DNA from: Perca fluviatilis
Taxonomy: Eukaryota; Chordata; Actinopteri; Perciformes; Percidae
Assembly: GCF_010015445.1 (NCBI RefSeq)
Contig: NC_053126.1
Location: 17,190,169 to 17,254,168, forward strand
DNA length: 64,000 nt
Direction: 5' to 3'
The notes beneath the pieces were generated by a model, which worked only from the letters and a program-made list of their open reading frames with translations, did no database searches and was not told the origin of the DNA. Positions within the stretch are counted from its first letter, which is position 1, and each line of letters starts with the position of its first letter. Positions 24,491 to 37,550 of this stretch are shown one piece after another. The position numbers and the translations under genes were made by a program.

Positions 24491-24804
24491 GTAAAAGGGG
24501 CTGTTCCTGTATTCAGAACATTAATATAGCAGGAAACAACTATTGGCTATGTAAAGATATGGTGGAGTAATGGCGTCCTGACTAGAGAATAAGGTCACAA
24601 TCCCTCTGTGTGTTGTAATCCAAGCTTCTTTGTTCTTTGTTTTGATAGTCGGTCCGGCTACGCATGCATGTGAGTGCCTTGTGCGTTGTATCAGACGCCA
24701 ATGGGAGGGCCGTGACAAAGCATCGGTATTTCACGAGTTGGGAAACTGTCTGTGAGAGCTGTATGGAGGCAATCCTATTTTCAGAAGAAGTACAGCCCCT
24801 TTAA
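24491..24804. mobile_element. MITE family E (TAAAGGGGCTGT ends)
   Basis: The left end GTAAAAGGGGCTGTTCCTG and the right end GTACAGCCCCTTTAA are inverted repeats; TTAA is intact on the right and mutated on the left. The words ACATTAATATAGCAG and GTGGAGTAATGGC recur in the fragment at 32032-32118. Confidence 0.72.
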
Positions 24805-27800
24805 CATTGGAGCAAGAGAAGCGACAGAAGGGATCTTTATCCTAAGTTTTAAGTGGAATCTAAAAGTTGTGAATGTTTACCTTTAAATTAATCCAACCTT
24901 CACCATGGAAAAAAACTCTCCACACATATATTCAGGCTTTTACTGATATGTTCTTAAAATTCTGCATTTACGCAACACATTCTTGAGAGTTCCCTTTAGA
25001 CCATGAGCCAGATTTCTCACAGCTCTCTCTATTTCTGGACCCATGCTGCGATTTTTTGTTAGATTCTTTTTAAATTTCAAAAAGAACGTCTGATCATTTC
25101 AATAAACTTCCACCAAAGTCAAGACCTGTACATGACGGAGTGCTCTACTGCCATTGGGGGAGTCCACCATGTTGTTGATGGAAGCCAGTGAAGAGTATAG
25201 GATGAGACAGTGCTGGTGTTGCCAAATAGCAGGCATCTGGATTGAGTTTCATCCCGTTAGGGGTACAGATGGTGCTCACCAAAAACAAGCAACACAACTC
25301 TGATTAGAACCAGAGGGGCAGTTCTTGCACTTACGTGCACTCATTTTACTGCATGCTTGTCAAAAGGCCAATTTTAATAACATGTAGAAGAGTGCTTCCA
25401 CACTGTTCTGTGGTAGGGCCAGGGAAAGCTTCATCCAATGTAAAAGCTAGTGCCGATAGATCAGCATGTGTTTCTTTCTGCTTCTGTTAACCTCAAGGAG
25501 AACCTTCAAGTGCTTAGTCTGAATATGTAATTTAGGTTTTAATTAATTTCATCGTGGGCAGCATTTTTGCTCAGACTAGAGGAAACCAATTTGTTTGCAT
25601 GTAAGCAAAAGGAATTTGGGACAGATGGTGTTGTGTAAACAGTTCAATTGAAGCAGCTCTGCAGTAAAACATCTTCATGAAGCTTGCCAGTGAAAACAAA
25701 CAAGCACAAGGCGACATAAGAGTGAGATGTCACCTCGCTGCAAGCTGGCACACAGACTCACAATGTTCCCTTCTTTTCATCCAGACTGAGTGTACCCTCG
25801 AATTACCAAGCATTAGCTCCTGGATGAAGGGGGGGGCACTGAGCTACTGTTCTGCTGGAATACAGGATGGCAGGTTCTTTTGAAAAGCTCACCACATGAT
25901 GTCCACATGATACAAAAACGCACTGCAGCGCTAACCCACAATGGCCACAGAGTTTACTAGCTGTGTGGGAGCTGAGGAGAGCAAACTGTTGGCAGCTGCC
26001 ATGGTGGTCCCAGCGACTCAACGATGACATCCATCAGGCTTTGAGCAGACTAAAGAGGCTGATGTGAGATTTTGGCTAAAGAAAGCCTACGTTTAGAGGA
26101 TTTTGTCATTTTTGTCATTTTGAGGGCCATATGGTTTGCCTTGCGGTAAACTGTCACCTTCAATTTGTTTGCGCCTCCCAGCAGTGACGTCTTTGGTCTT
26201 CTGACACACTTGGGTACAAAAGTGTTAAAGACAAGATCCACCACTACAGAGACTGTAGTATTTTTAAGTTGCTACTATATTCAAGTGTCTAAGTGGTCAT
26301 ATGTGTTTAGGCGAGAATGTGCATTTAGAGAAAAGGAATGTGCTGGAAACAACAGGACTATTTAAAGGAATACTTTTGATGGCCCTCAATTTGCTTTTGG
26401 CTGATGTGGAATCATTTTGTTTATTTCAAAACAAGTAAGGAAAGTTAGAGTTAGTGGCCATTACAAAGCAAAATGGACAAGAAATGTGTTGGTTTATATG
26501 CTAGAATACACTGTATAACCTATACTAGAATATATTCATATACAATAGTCTACAGTCGTTTTGTATCCCACAATCAGCAACATTTAAATAGGTTGTCATG
26601 GGGGAGGAAAGTTTGTTTGCAGAGACTCAGTTATCACCTACTCTAATAATATGTCATGTTCATTTCTGAAAGCGTAAATGGACTCTCAAAGTTAAAGTCA
26701 AGATTACAGGTGACAGTGAAACAAAACATGGGACAGCTGAGCCAGTTGTGAAACATCATGTGCTTGGACAGAATGGTAGGATAACATTTTAACAGCTGCT
26801 CCTGTCCTGAAAAAAACACAACTTGAAAGTGCCAACACCCCATAGCTGATCCCCCCCTACTACCAGTGTTTGCTGTGCACAGCAATGCTGATGTACCGCA
26901 AGAGGGAGGAGTGGTGGTGTTTTGGCCGGATGGAGGCTTTGTCGGGGAAAGCTGATGTGACTTATGTGAAGGTCTGGGGGCATGAAAGCGAGGACGACAA
27001 TCATACACTGTTCCTTTGACTCATGTACTGTACCCACAGGCCCCGTGACCACAGAGGCTCTCTTTAGATTTGTGTTTCTCACCCTCATTCCCTTTGGGGA
27101 GGATTCCATCGGTCTTTTCCCACAGCCTTCATGTGAGGGTCTAGTTAGGAGAAAGACAGAGAGCGCTACATACAGTTGTACCTCCCAGCCAGTGAACTTT
27201 GACTGTGGAGACTTTTAATAAACCACCACAAAAAAATAATGATATTTACATCCTTTGTACAATGCCTCACATTCAATGAATGCATGGAATGAAATGTGGC
27301 AGGAGATCTTTCAGTAGAGTGAAAATATTCCAAGGAAACTGAATAGTTGGCACTGGAAGACTCTATACAACACTCCAATACATTTTATGAAATATTTGAA
27401 GCCAATACAAAAGCATGGAAAGAGCAAGCGAGGAAGCACATTGTGTCTAAGTTGGCTTCAGGCCCAAGTATGAATCATAACATCGGTTTCCAAAGGTGCT
27501 GCAGTGTTCTGGTGCAAAATGTGTTTCTTGTCCAACAAAGTTTGGGAAGTGTGAAAAGTCTGCTGACCTTGAAATGAACCGGGAGATTTTATCTATGGCA
27601 ACTGGTCACATTCTCCCCCTTTCACCACTGGTGGCCATAGATACAGTCGCCTTTGTTGGTTAGTGGCCATCAAAGACTTCAAAGACAGAGCAGTGGACGC
27701 TTTGGCTTTGCAACTGACCACTTGACCCTCGAACGCCCCGCTTGTGGAGAGCTGTAATAGGAAATGAACTAAAGATTACTCCGAACACAGTCAGTCAGGG

Positions 27801-28528
27801 GATGAAAAAGGGCTTTGCACCAGGGGATATTAGCCTTTGCAGCTAGAAAAGAGAAGAATACACAGGCCATTCAGAGATAAATGCTAGGGTGGTGGTCCTT
27901 CAGATTCAATTAATACTGACTTTGGGTGGCATGGCTGCTACTTTGAAAAGTTCAGACTTTGGCTCTGTTATTTTGTGACTTTGAAAAAGACAACAGTGAA
28001 GGAATAAATAACCTTAGGATTAAACAGCTCTGGTTCTAAATGTCATCTTTACTGTCACCATTGACGCAATGGTGAACGTGCTTTGATCAGCAGTGGATAC
28101 AAGTCTTTTCCCTCCACTAAATCTTCAACTTTTGTGACCTTTATGCCCTCTCTGTGTAATTAAAGTGGATACAGTTTGTGTATTTCTCTTACGAAGAGAA
28201 GAAAGTTATATTACATCCATCACTGCAGTCAACATTTGTTCAAAACAGAAAAGGTTTACATTTGCTTGTGAATTGGTAGTAAAAGCAAAACTGTGTCACA
28301 CTGTATGACTAATGTGGTGAAAAATACTGTGAGGAAAATGATTCAGTTTGAACTGTTTCATCAAGGCCAGATTACTGGCATGATCCTTAAATACAGTTTT
28401 CCTTAATGTCTGCCATTGTGCTCTCGCAGTGCCAAAGCAAACAGTTGGAGTGCATAAAAGCACAGCACATTTAGTAATACACAAAAATGTCCTCATGAAG
28501 AGAGACAGAATTATATCTATTTACAACC
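24805..28528. other. intergenic, nothing identified
   Basis: Several frames of 60-120 codons exist on both strands, but none carries a recognisable motif or sits between plausible splice sites. Confidence 0.4.
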
Positions 28529-28810
28529 TTAAAGGTCCAGTGTGTAACGGTATCGTAGCTTCCCGGCAAGTTTGAAGAAGGAAACATGGAGGACCACGCA
28601 TATTCAAAATCAAAATTTCAGGATCAGGAGTCTTCTTCTTCACCCAGAAAAAGAAAAATGATATTGAAAATAGCAAGAGACCGGCCTTTTGAAGCGTGAA
28701 GGCTACCGTAGCTGTAATAAGTACTTTTGAACTGCGTGGTGCGAGAGAGTTGATTGCGATATTTGATCTCAATGCTAGATGGGAGAAATTCCTACACATT
28801 AAACCTTTAA
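28529..28810. mobile_element. TTAA-flanked MITE, family A (short copy)
   Basis: Starts TTAAAGGTCCAGTGTGTAAC and ends CCTACACATTAAACCTTTAA, with TTAA borders. Relative to 7655-8187 it lies in the opposite orientation and lacks the block between the GTGTAACG terminus and GGTATCGTAGC, so it is an internal-deletion derivative. Confidence 0.82.
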
Positions 28811-29902
28811 ATCATCCTTCCTGAATGTTATTGTGATATTATGAAATTGAAACAGTAGCTTTTTTTCTTCCAGTATCATATTCAACATTGAGATTCACAG
28901 CAGTATACAGTTATGCACATTCTCACGCTAACTTCTTTTTTAATCTCAAACTTTCTCGGAAAGTTATCAACAATTGTACAGCTCATATTTGGACCAAGTG
29001 TTGTCTGCTGCGCATTAAATGTTAATGACAACTTCCTGTTTAATTAAGGAAATCGTGCATGTGAAGGAGGATCTCACCATATGGCAACAAGTGTGTAGGC
29101 CGATGTTTCTAGGCAAGGTATCATTTTCACACCAGTTAACAGTTAGTCTCCCTTTACGCACATAAAACAAACTGCCAAGAGAAAATGGATACACACTTTC
29201 CATAGACAAAGGAGAATACCAGGAGACCTGATGAAGGCCGTCTAATGCCCTCTTCCAATCCTGTAATCACTGTAAACACAGGCATACAATGAAAAATTTC
29301 CAATGAAGGCACCCTGCAGTCATCAGAACCAAACAAAGCAAACATGAACTCGAGCCAAAATTCTAGTACTCAAATTTTTCCACCATTGTGATTTGTTTAT
29401 GAGTTTTGAGGAAGTACACACTGCTAAGAAATAAGTCTTTGGTGCTGTTGCAGAAATAGCCAGGGATGGATGTGCGTGTTTGGGACCAACCGAGGGAACC
29501 ACAGTTAGTGTGCTTGCCGAACTGAGTGGATAAACAGAGGATTCATGACGACATGCCCTGCCACAATAATGACTTCTTCACAGAGCCCTCTGTAAAGAAA
29601 GAAAACAGTTCTGTTTTCATTTAAATCCCAAAATGAACATTCTTCTCAGAGATCAAACTATGATGTTGGCCAGCTTCCAATGTATGCTCTTCTCTCTACT
29701 TGTCACGCTGTTTTTTGTAGAACCTCCTTCTCTGCGATGACTCAGCCATTCATCGTCTACCAGCAAGAGAACTACAAATGATAAAATTATGAAGTGCTTT
29801 TAAAGGAATCAAAGACTCTGGGGGATATGTCAAAGGCCATAAGGAAATCAGATGCTGTTCATGTGATAACCACTTGGGCTACAGCATATACTTCTTATTT
29901 AT

Positions 29903-29940
29903 GTACTGAGCCTTTGCATATGTTTGCAAAGGCTCAGTAC
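29903..29940. repeat. perfect 16-bp inverted repeat, 6-nt loop
   Basis: GTACTGAGCCTTTGCA and TGCAAAGGCTCAGTAC pair exactly around TATGTT. Flanking bases pair poorly beyond one more pair, so the stem is short for a microRNA precursor. Function unknown. Confidence 0.75.
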
Positions 29941-30779
29941 AAATCTACCTTGTGCAGCTGTCATAACTAATTATATTGAGCTCTTCACAGTTTACAGCAC
30001 AATTAACCGTGTGGACGCTGGACTCCCTGAATATTTTTGACCAAGAGTATGCATAGAAAGTTGGGGTTAAGGCTGGGAGCCAAACTTTGCAGGTGCACCA
30101 GCAGGGGAGGAGCTAAACAGTGGGGTGTCTGTTTGATTAGTTTGTTCATGAAACAAACTGTCACCCTCTCCAGGAAAGAATGGGGAAGAAGTTAATTATT
30201 ACAGCAGTTTCCAGGGGCTATTTTACATGATGTAATAGTGGATAAAGACTGAGAACACATAAAAAGAACAAAAGAGAAGAATTGTGTTGTAGTACTGAAC
30301 CCTCCATAGACTTTAACTAACGTCAGCTCAAAGTCATTTCTGTGGTGGCTCAAAGTTTTTCATGCAGTTAAATATGAATTTGTTACTCAATCTAAGTGTA
30401 TTAGCAAAATCATATTGTTGTTGGCTCAAATCATGAAAACATTTGGAAATTGTTATTACTGGAAGCACAACACACGATTGCTACTGAGCTATGTACATGT
30501 CGGTCTGAACTTGTTCTTGGCAAAGTTTTTTCAACAGAGGTCTGGATTTTCCCTTTTTTAAAATGCAACTATGCTATGAATTGTGGGTAATTCTGTTAAG
30601 CGAGGTTGACTGAATTGTAGGAAGGCGCCCTCAAGCACTTACTGGTTTTACAGTGGGGTAAACCTAATCAGAGCGCGTCAAAGCCTGTGTGTGTATGGAG
30701 TGGGATTGGACCACTCACTGTATTGACATCAGTTGACTCTGCTCTCTGTGAAGCTGAAAGGATGATTCTGTGATGGGTT

Positions 30780-31050
30780 CTGTTAAAAGGCTCAGTGGAG
30801 TCTCTGTCTTTGGCCCAGGCACTGTCCCAATTGCATTCCTCTGGGGCAAGCTGTCCAATATTATTTCTGCTCACTCCGACAGCGGCCCCTGAAGCCACAA
30901 AGGACTTGCTGTGTTGGCCTCTCCTCACCCAGGGCTCATCACATTTGGTTAGGAGGAAAGGCAACATTAAGTGCCTAATTATGCAGCTGCCAGCAAAGAA
31001 TACACCTGCAGACAACAGGTGTTTATGTCCTTTAAGTCGGCTGAAACCTT
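30780..31050. promoter_or_regulatory. possible cis-regulatory block
   Basis: A cluster of transcription-factor-like words sits together at 30965-30990: TTAAGTGCC (NKX2-like), TAATTATGCA (homeodomain/POU-like) and CAGCTG (E-box). The open minus-strand frame over it (128 codons) has no domain. Regulatory status is inference; conservation across fish would be needed. Confidence 0.2.
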
Positions 31051-32031
31051 CCAATATTCTAAAGGAAACCTATCATGCCTTGGTAGTAGCAGACATTTAT
31101 TATTTGGCACATCTGATGTAATCTCATTTCACTTCAACTTCTGAAGGAGGACATTTTTGTTAGTGCATCAGAAGTATTCCTTCCTTCCATTCTTTGAAGA
31201 CACTTAAAATAACGTAATGCATGCAAGCAAGCACATGCAGATATGCAGGCATACTGTACACACTATAGCTTGGATAGGTTCAATTAATGATCTTCCTTGG
31301 CAGATGTAAATTCATCAGGCGGGGTGTCATGACTAAACCTGTGCTGTCAGTCTTCAAAGGAAAGGCACACAGTGCCACGTCAGGGAATCTGCAGGTGTGT
31401 GACCTAAAATCTTTAATAGAAAAAAAAGTGGAAGGAGTGTCTGTGTGGGGGCTCCAGGTCGAACTATTCCAGTGGAAGGGGACAGGCTCTGCAGTGTAAC
31501 ATTTCTGTGGAGGATTAGGGTTGTTTGAGGGGAGATAAGACACCGCGGGATCACAGCGCTGCTAAATGTATCTGCCAGAGCCAGCAGAGGAGCAGCAGCA
31601 ACGCAGAGTCTCTGCCAACATTCCTGGGGATCAACACTAGCTGAAGGCTCCGAACCTCTCTCCCCTGTGGCCAAAACTTAGAGAACACCTGACAAGGGAG
31701 GCTCACTGCAGCCTCCCACATCACAAGTACTTTTGAGTACTTTTTTTTTAAATTTATTTTTGTAGCAGTTAGATAAGGACCTCAAAAGTGCATTAATGCA
31801 GTTTGTCCATATGACAAGATTACTCATAGTTGCTCATAGTAACTATATAAGCTGTAGTATAGTGCCACAATATGTTGGATATAGTTGTGAGGCATGCTGA
31901 CTCATTTTCATGTAGCTTAAATAATTAAACTAGCAGCAGTTACTTGGAAAACCCCCAGTGTAAAGAGTAAAGGTTCTGCAATCAAATGTTTACTTAAGTA
32001 AAAGCACAAACGTTTTAGCATCAAAATATAC

Positions 32032-32118
32032 TTAAAGGGGCTATACTCGATATTTAGAACATTAATATAGCAGCAAACAGATATTTGCTTTGTAAACATA
32101 TAGTGGAGTAATGGCTCA
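32032..32118. mobile_element. MITE family E fragment (left end)
   Basis: Starts TTAAAGGGGCTATACTCG and shares ACATTAATATAGCAG and GTGGAGTAATGGC with 24491-24804. Only the left part is present. Confidence 0.65.
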
Positions 32119-32198
32119 TCTTAACTTATAAAATACATTAATTTATTGATTATTGGCTGTATTTTATATTAAATACTCAAGTACAATACAAGTACCTC

Positions 32199-33223
32199 CA
32201 GAGAATGTCTAATAAGGGGAGAACTTCCACTCTTGGGAAAACTTCCAGCTTCTGAACTGGTTGCAGTTCCACTCTGGTTCCATATCAAGGCGCTCACGGG
32301 CGAGTGCAGAATGAATGGAGGTCTATGGAGCTATACCCCTCAAAATCCACTTTTCTCAGGATATAATTTTTTGTGTAGTAATTTGAATGTTGCATTCAAA
32401 GGGGAGGCAAAGAAAATACACACTGCTGGTTGCTTTTTTGTTCTAAAAAGCCTTTTAAATTGTCAACGACGTCATACACATCGTACGGTCAGAGATACTG
32501 CTTTACGGCAAGCTCTGAGTCATTTCTGTTTTTCTCTCGAGGCATCGACAACACAGCTAACAGGTTAGGCTCTCCCTGTCAATACACGTGCTAGAAAGAG
32601 TTTTGGTTTGCTAATGTTTTATAGATCACACCCATAGATGGCCTCTGACATTCTGGTTCCGCTTTGGATGCCATCAAGCGGGATCTCTGGTCGTAATCAG
32701 TCCTTCACTGACCAATCAGCATTCATTAGCAGAATGCTAGCGGGTTATGGGCAACGACTCAACCTGTAAGAAATCGAAAGGACATAAATACTCGTTCATT
32801 CAACTTTCGACCTATAATCCATGTTGAACTTTCAAAAACTACAATCAAATCTGAGATTTCTCAACGACAATCAGGCGAAAGAGACAAATTTAACCCTCTA
32901 GCTTCATAGACTCCCATTCATTTTGCACTTGCCCGCGATCACCCCACCTGGTGGAACTGCAACCAAATTCGGTACAATGGGACTTAAAGCAACACTAGGT
33001 AACTTTTCCTGCTTCGGTCCCCCTACAGGTTGGAAGCAGAATTGTCCATTGCATTACATTGTCCAGTTTATTCGAACTACAGATCCGCTACCCGATCTGG
33101 CAAACTTGCATAATGTAATGTAATGGACAATTCCGCTTCCAACCTGTAGGGGGACCGAAGCAGGAAAAGTGACCTAGTGTTGCTTTAATACGGAGTGAAC
33201 AGGCTCTCCGTAGACAGGCTCTG
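32199..33223. mobile_element. foldback DNA transposon with GTACCTC target duplication
   Basis: The outer ends CAGAGAATGTCTA and TAGACAGGCTCTG are imperfect inverted repeats. Identical GTACCTC flanks lie at 32192-32198 and 33224-33230. Inside, TTGCAGTTCCAC and GTCTATG-type words recur inverted at 32260-32330 and 32900-32965. CAGAG ends with a 7-8-bp duplication suggest a hAT-type non-autonomous element. Confidence 0.78.
32984..33188. mobile_element. 205-bp TTAA palindromic MITE nested in the element above
   Basis: TTAAAGCAACACTAGGTAAC begins an arm of roughly 75 bp that is repeated inverted at the right end with only a few mismatches, and both borders are TTAA. Near-identity of the arms suggests a fairly recent insertion. 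Confidence 0.9.
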
Positions 33224-33290
33224 GTACCTCAAAAGTGTACTTAAGTACAGTAATTGAGTGAATGTTCTTAGTCTCTTTCTACCACTGCAA

Positions 33291-36200
33291 ACATTTAAAA
33301 TCAGAGACGTCATCCCCTTAATGGATGAGGATGATGATCATGAGCTTTAAGAGGCTATCTGGGGATAGTCTTGTTTTGCTGCTCTGTGCTGCCATGACTG
33401 ATGGCAATGTCGTAAGGAATCAGGGAACTATCAGCATGACTCACTCTCAAGGAAGTATTTGTAAAATTATGAGGACATCTAGTGGTTAAACTCAAAAGTC
33501 CCTAATGAAAATGTCTGTCTCTTGATCCTCTCTCTCACTCACATCGCATTTTATCTGACGCACTAATGTGCAGCTGGTATTTTACGATCCAGAATGGATG
33601 AGAGGGAACCAGTGAGAGCATTATTAACCTATATGAAGCTCCCAGCTGCACAGAGACATTTAAGCAGCGGAGAGCTGTCACCGATGGATGTAGTGTGTGC
33701 AGGCGCTGACCAGAGGGCAGGATTTCTGCACTAGATGAAAAGGTCCTTTCCACACCTGAGCCAGCACACTAGTCAATACCCTTTTGAATTAAAATTTATC
33801 GACCAGCATTCAGAGTACCAGTGCTCATAGACACTCATGTCCTCCAGCTATGAGAAACCCTTGTCTAATCTACTATGATAGGAGCTCTTTGAGAAATGTG
33901 GACAGTAAAATGGTTGTGTCAGGGTGAGTCCTCTGGCCCTATGATCTCTGGACATAATAACACTCCTGTTTCTCACTATTTGTATGTGGTCTTTCTCAAT
34001 GGTTGCTTTGGTGTGACAGGATGTTTGATCTGCAGGTATATCTGCTGCAGAGGGGAGGTAATTTTAAAGGTCGAGGAGAGACAGAGGGAAGGAACATGGG
34101 AGATTGAACGGGCAGATGATGACATTGTAGGAAAGATGAAGTGTTGAGAAACAGGTCAGTGTCAGACAGTGACATGTCTTTACACTGAAGCCTAGAAACA
34201 ACAGGTGCATGAATTTAGATATAACTATTATTTATATATCCATGCTACTATTCAAATGCTTTATGCTCATGTCAGTGAAGGCAGCAAGTTCAAATTTAAA
34301 TACAATCTTTATTTAAGGTGATAGACATCTCCCAAAGGTATAATCCAGTAAACAGCAACACAGGCATTTACAATTCAAGGACAAATAATTCACTTTTACG
34401 GTAACAAATTGAAGGTGTTTTGCTTCTCATAGTTACATTTCAAGAGCTGTTGCCTTTAAATTTGGACAGCAGGCGACAAAACCAAATACTCAATTCAATA
34501 AATATTTCTATATTATTACCTTAAATAAAATATGTCCATGTCAGTGCTGACGGTCATTACGTTACATTGTGATGATATTCTGTTAATTCACAGTCTGATA
34601 TCCTTTGCCTTTTTTTAAATTATAGCCAGCAAAACTAGTCTTTTAAGAAATCCACTTATTAGGAAATGAATATGATAATACTTCACTGAACATTTAAAGA
34701 CTAGAACACTTTCTTTGAATTTTTTTAAATCACTTTACTCAAGTAATACTGACCAGATTGCCTGTTTAAGGGCAACATAAGGACATCTACAACACTGTGA
34801 CTGAACATAGACAAGTGTATTTAATAGGAAAAGACTCGTGCTTTCCTCACAAAGAATCTGGAAAACGATTTTCCATTTAAAACTGTCCCTGTTAGAAATG
34901 TGTAAATTACCTCTGAAAGTTTTCTTGTGACCCTAGTATAAATTTTGGTATACAATATTAGCTAAATTCTTTATTATATAATGGTTTAGATTCAGAGTGA
35001 GGTTGAATTTATTTGTGTAAACATCTGGCCAGAATATCTGGTTTTAAAGTAATTTAGAGAAAATATCACTGCCACTCAATAAATCCATTAACCATTCAAA
35101 TATACTGACGTACTTCTGTGCTTGTTTAGGACAGCATTGTTAACAACAAAGATGGCAGCGTATATTAATATACTAACAATGAAAGAGTTGAGTAACAATT
35201 GTTAAGACAAATTCTGCCTGCGATATCTTAAAAACAAAATGTAAAGGCAAGTGCTGTTCAGATGGACTGAAAGGATTCCTCGCTCCTGTTAAGTAAGGCA
35301 AGCTTCTTGATCAACTGAACAGTCCCTGCAATGCAGCACACTCTTCAGGCATAGATATGTTTTTTTGCGTACTTCATCCTCACAACTTCACAGAGTAACA
35401 ACAAAGCACTACACAAGCAGCTACTGTTAAGTTACATCACTGACAAAACGCTGTCGGTGTGAAATCTCAGGTGCTAAGCTCTTGGTACTTGCTACAGTGT
35501 TTTTCCAGTGTTTCTTTACTACACATCTGTTGCTATTTGTCTACTTGTCATTAAGGTACAATAAAAGTGCCACATTTAAACTGGCAACATTCAACAACTC
35601 CTAAAGGCCTGATTTGGGTATATTACTAAAATCTTTTTAAGGTGCAAACAGAAATTCAACATCATGATACCCGTTTTTTCTTATTGTTGGGTGGTTTTAA
35701 GTAATAATAATAAATAGAATTTATATAGCGCTTTTCACAAACTCAAAGTCGCTTGTATGTAGGGTAGAGGAGTGTTCCTCTTCTGCATTTTTCCAGATGC
35801 ATATAACTGCCTTGTCTTTTACCAGTTGTAAACTTTAAGCTACATTTGTGACAGTAAGGGCCAGTTTCCTGGACAGGGATTAATCTTAAATATACTAGAG
35901 ATTAATTGAAAATAGTCCTACATTTAAGTCAGTTTTGCACTGGAACGATTTCCTGAAAGGACGATTAAAGTTTCTCTAGGACTAAAGGGGCTTAAATTAA
36001 ACCTCTAGTTTGGAAGGTACAATACATTTTCAGTCTGTAGAGACTTTTATTGTTTTGTCTGTTTCTTTTTTTGTTTTCGATTCCACTTTATTATGGGGTT
36101 TTTGGAACCAGTTTCAGCTCTCATGAGCAGCTTCAGCCCAACGACACAGGTGATTGATATTAACCTTATTAGTGAGTACGCTCTCACTAGAAGACGAACA

Positions 36201-36576
36201 CAGCTGACTGAAATTAAGCTCGTTAGTCCAGGACTTTGTATGAAGTAAAATTGTTTTTGCTTTTTTAAACATGATTAGCTATTTTAGATGTAAACCTAAT
36301 TCTGCTTTAATTAAAAGCCTCTACAGGAAACTTGGCCTTTAGACTTGCTACAATAGAATTAATTATTATTTTTTGTGCAAAAATATTAATCCTTACCCTT
36401 CAGTCACAGACGAGACACACAGCTTTGGAGGACTGGTGAGAGCATGGTGTTGAATTATACTTGGCAGGCCAATGAGAGCTGGTGCAGGCAGCAAGGTCTT
36501 GCCTTACCCCTTAAGTATAATTATGCCAATGCAAAGGTTCATTATGCTTTTCCTTTCTCTTTACCTCAAGAGATTG
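33291..36576. other. AT-rich intergenic, no gene
   Basis: No coding exons seen. AGAATTTATATAGCGCTTTT near 35715 is a widely dispersed repeat motif. Hexamers resembling poly(A) signals occur on both strands, but without an attached coding region they carry no weight. Confidence 0.4.
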
Positions 36577-37055
36577 ATGCTGCGTTCCAGGCAACCTGTG
36601 TTTTCACAACCTTCTACCCGTCACAGTGCCCTGGAATGGCAGTCAAAACCGTAACTTACTACCCGTGAACTCGTACCAGAACGTTATACTCCCAGTTACA
36701 GTTTTTGACGTCACACACACACACACAAACAAAAATGGCGACCCCTGTTGATGCTGTACAGACGCCGGTGAGAAATAGAAATGAATAGACATAAATAGGC
36801 AACGTAAAGTAATTCCGCACATTGTAATCAAAACAATACACATACGATTGTGTACTACTACAGGTTATTTTTATTAAATGAATACCAAAATATGTCGCCG
36901 ACTAGAAATCGCTACTATCAGCTAGCGCTAGCTAACGTCAACGTTAGTTAGCCGCAGAAGGGTTTGTCGTGACTTTGCCTGGAACGCTACCAAGTCGTGA
37001 GTCGTGACTTGAAGTCGTAACTTACGGGCAAAGAATTGTGTCTGGAACGCAGCAT
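36577..37055. mobile_element. MITE with ATGCTGCGTTCCAG inverted ends
   Basis: The left end ATGCTGCGTTCCAGGCAAC and the right end GTGTCTGGAACGCAGCAT are inverted repeats of about 17 bp. The interior includes inverted ACCCGT/ACGGGC words and AAGTCGTAACTTACGG. No coding capacity. Confidence 0.75.
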
Positions 37056-37550
37056 AAGCCCCACACAGAGACTGAAACTCAAATGTAAGGCCTGTGATGA
37101 GCCTGCATTGATTTAAAGTTGGGATAAAAAATGGGTTTGCCATGTTTAATGGCTGTTTCCAGAACTTTCTGAACGCTACATGAGCTCATTAGCTGCAATT
37201 AGCTACCATCTGGCCACACACTGTGTAACACTGTGTAATCTTTGGGGACGCCAGGATGTATATTCTCCCTTTCAATTATCAGGAACAGGGTGTATCCCCA
37301 TAACCATGAAAGTATGAATGGTTCTGAATATAGCTTCTGCTCCCCGAGGAGGAGAAGCAAGGTGCCAAAGTGATGAATTATTTCACAAATGAATTACTTG
37401 TTTAGTTGGACTGTGTTCTGGTTTACACAATAGTTAAAGTTGACAAAATAGTATTTTTTCAAAATTAAGCAACTAAAACTTGAAATAGTATCTTAAATAA
37501 ATATAAAATTAAAAAGCAAAATAACCTTGTTGGAAATGACTTTAATGCTG

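Larger units (their letters stand above)
31930..33290. repeat. older dispersed repeat (TACTTAAGTAAAAG family) split by insertions
   Basis: TACTTAAGTAAAAGCACAAA near 31992, ATACTCAAGTACAATACAAG near 32172 and GTACTTAAGTACAGTAATTG near 33238 look like parts of one common fish repeat. Two younger elements separate the parts. Confidence 0.55.

Noticed and set aside
30668..31054. 128-codon minus-strand frame
   Set aside because: No known domain; noted instead as a possible regulatory block.
34290..36100. Possible 3'-UTR of an unknown gene, from AATAAA-like hexamers
   Set aside because: AT-rich DNA gives such hexamers by chance on both strands, and no coding region adjoins.
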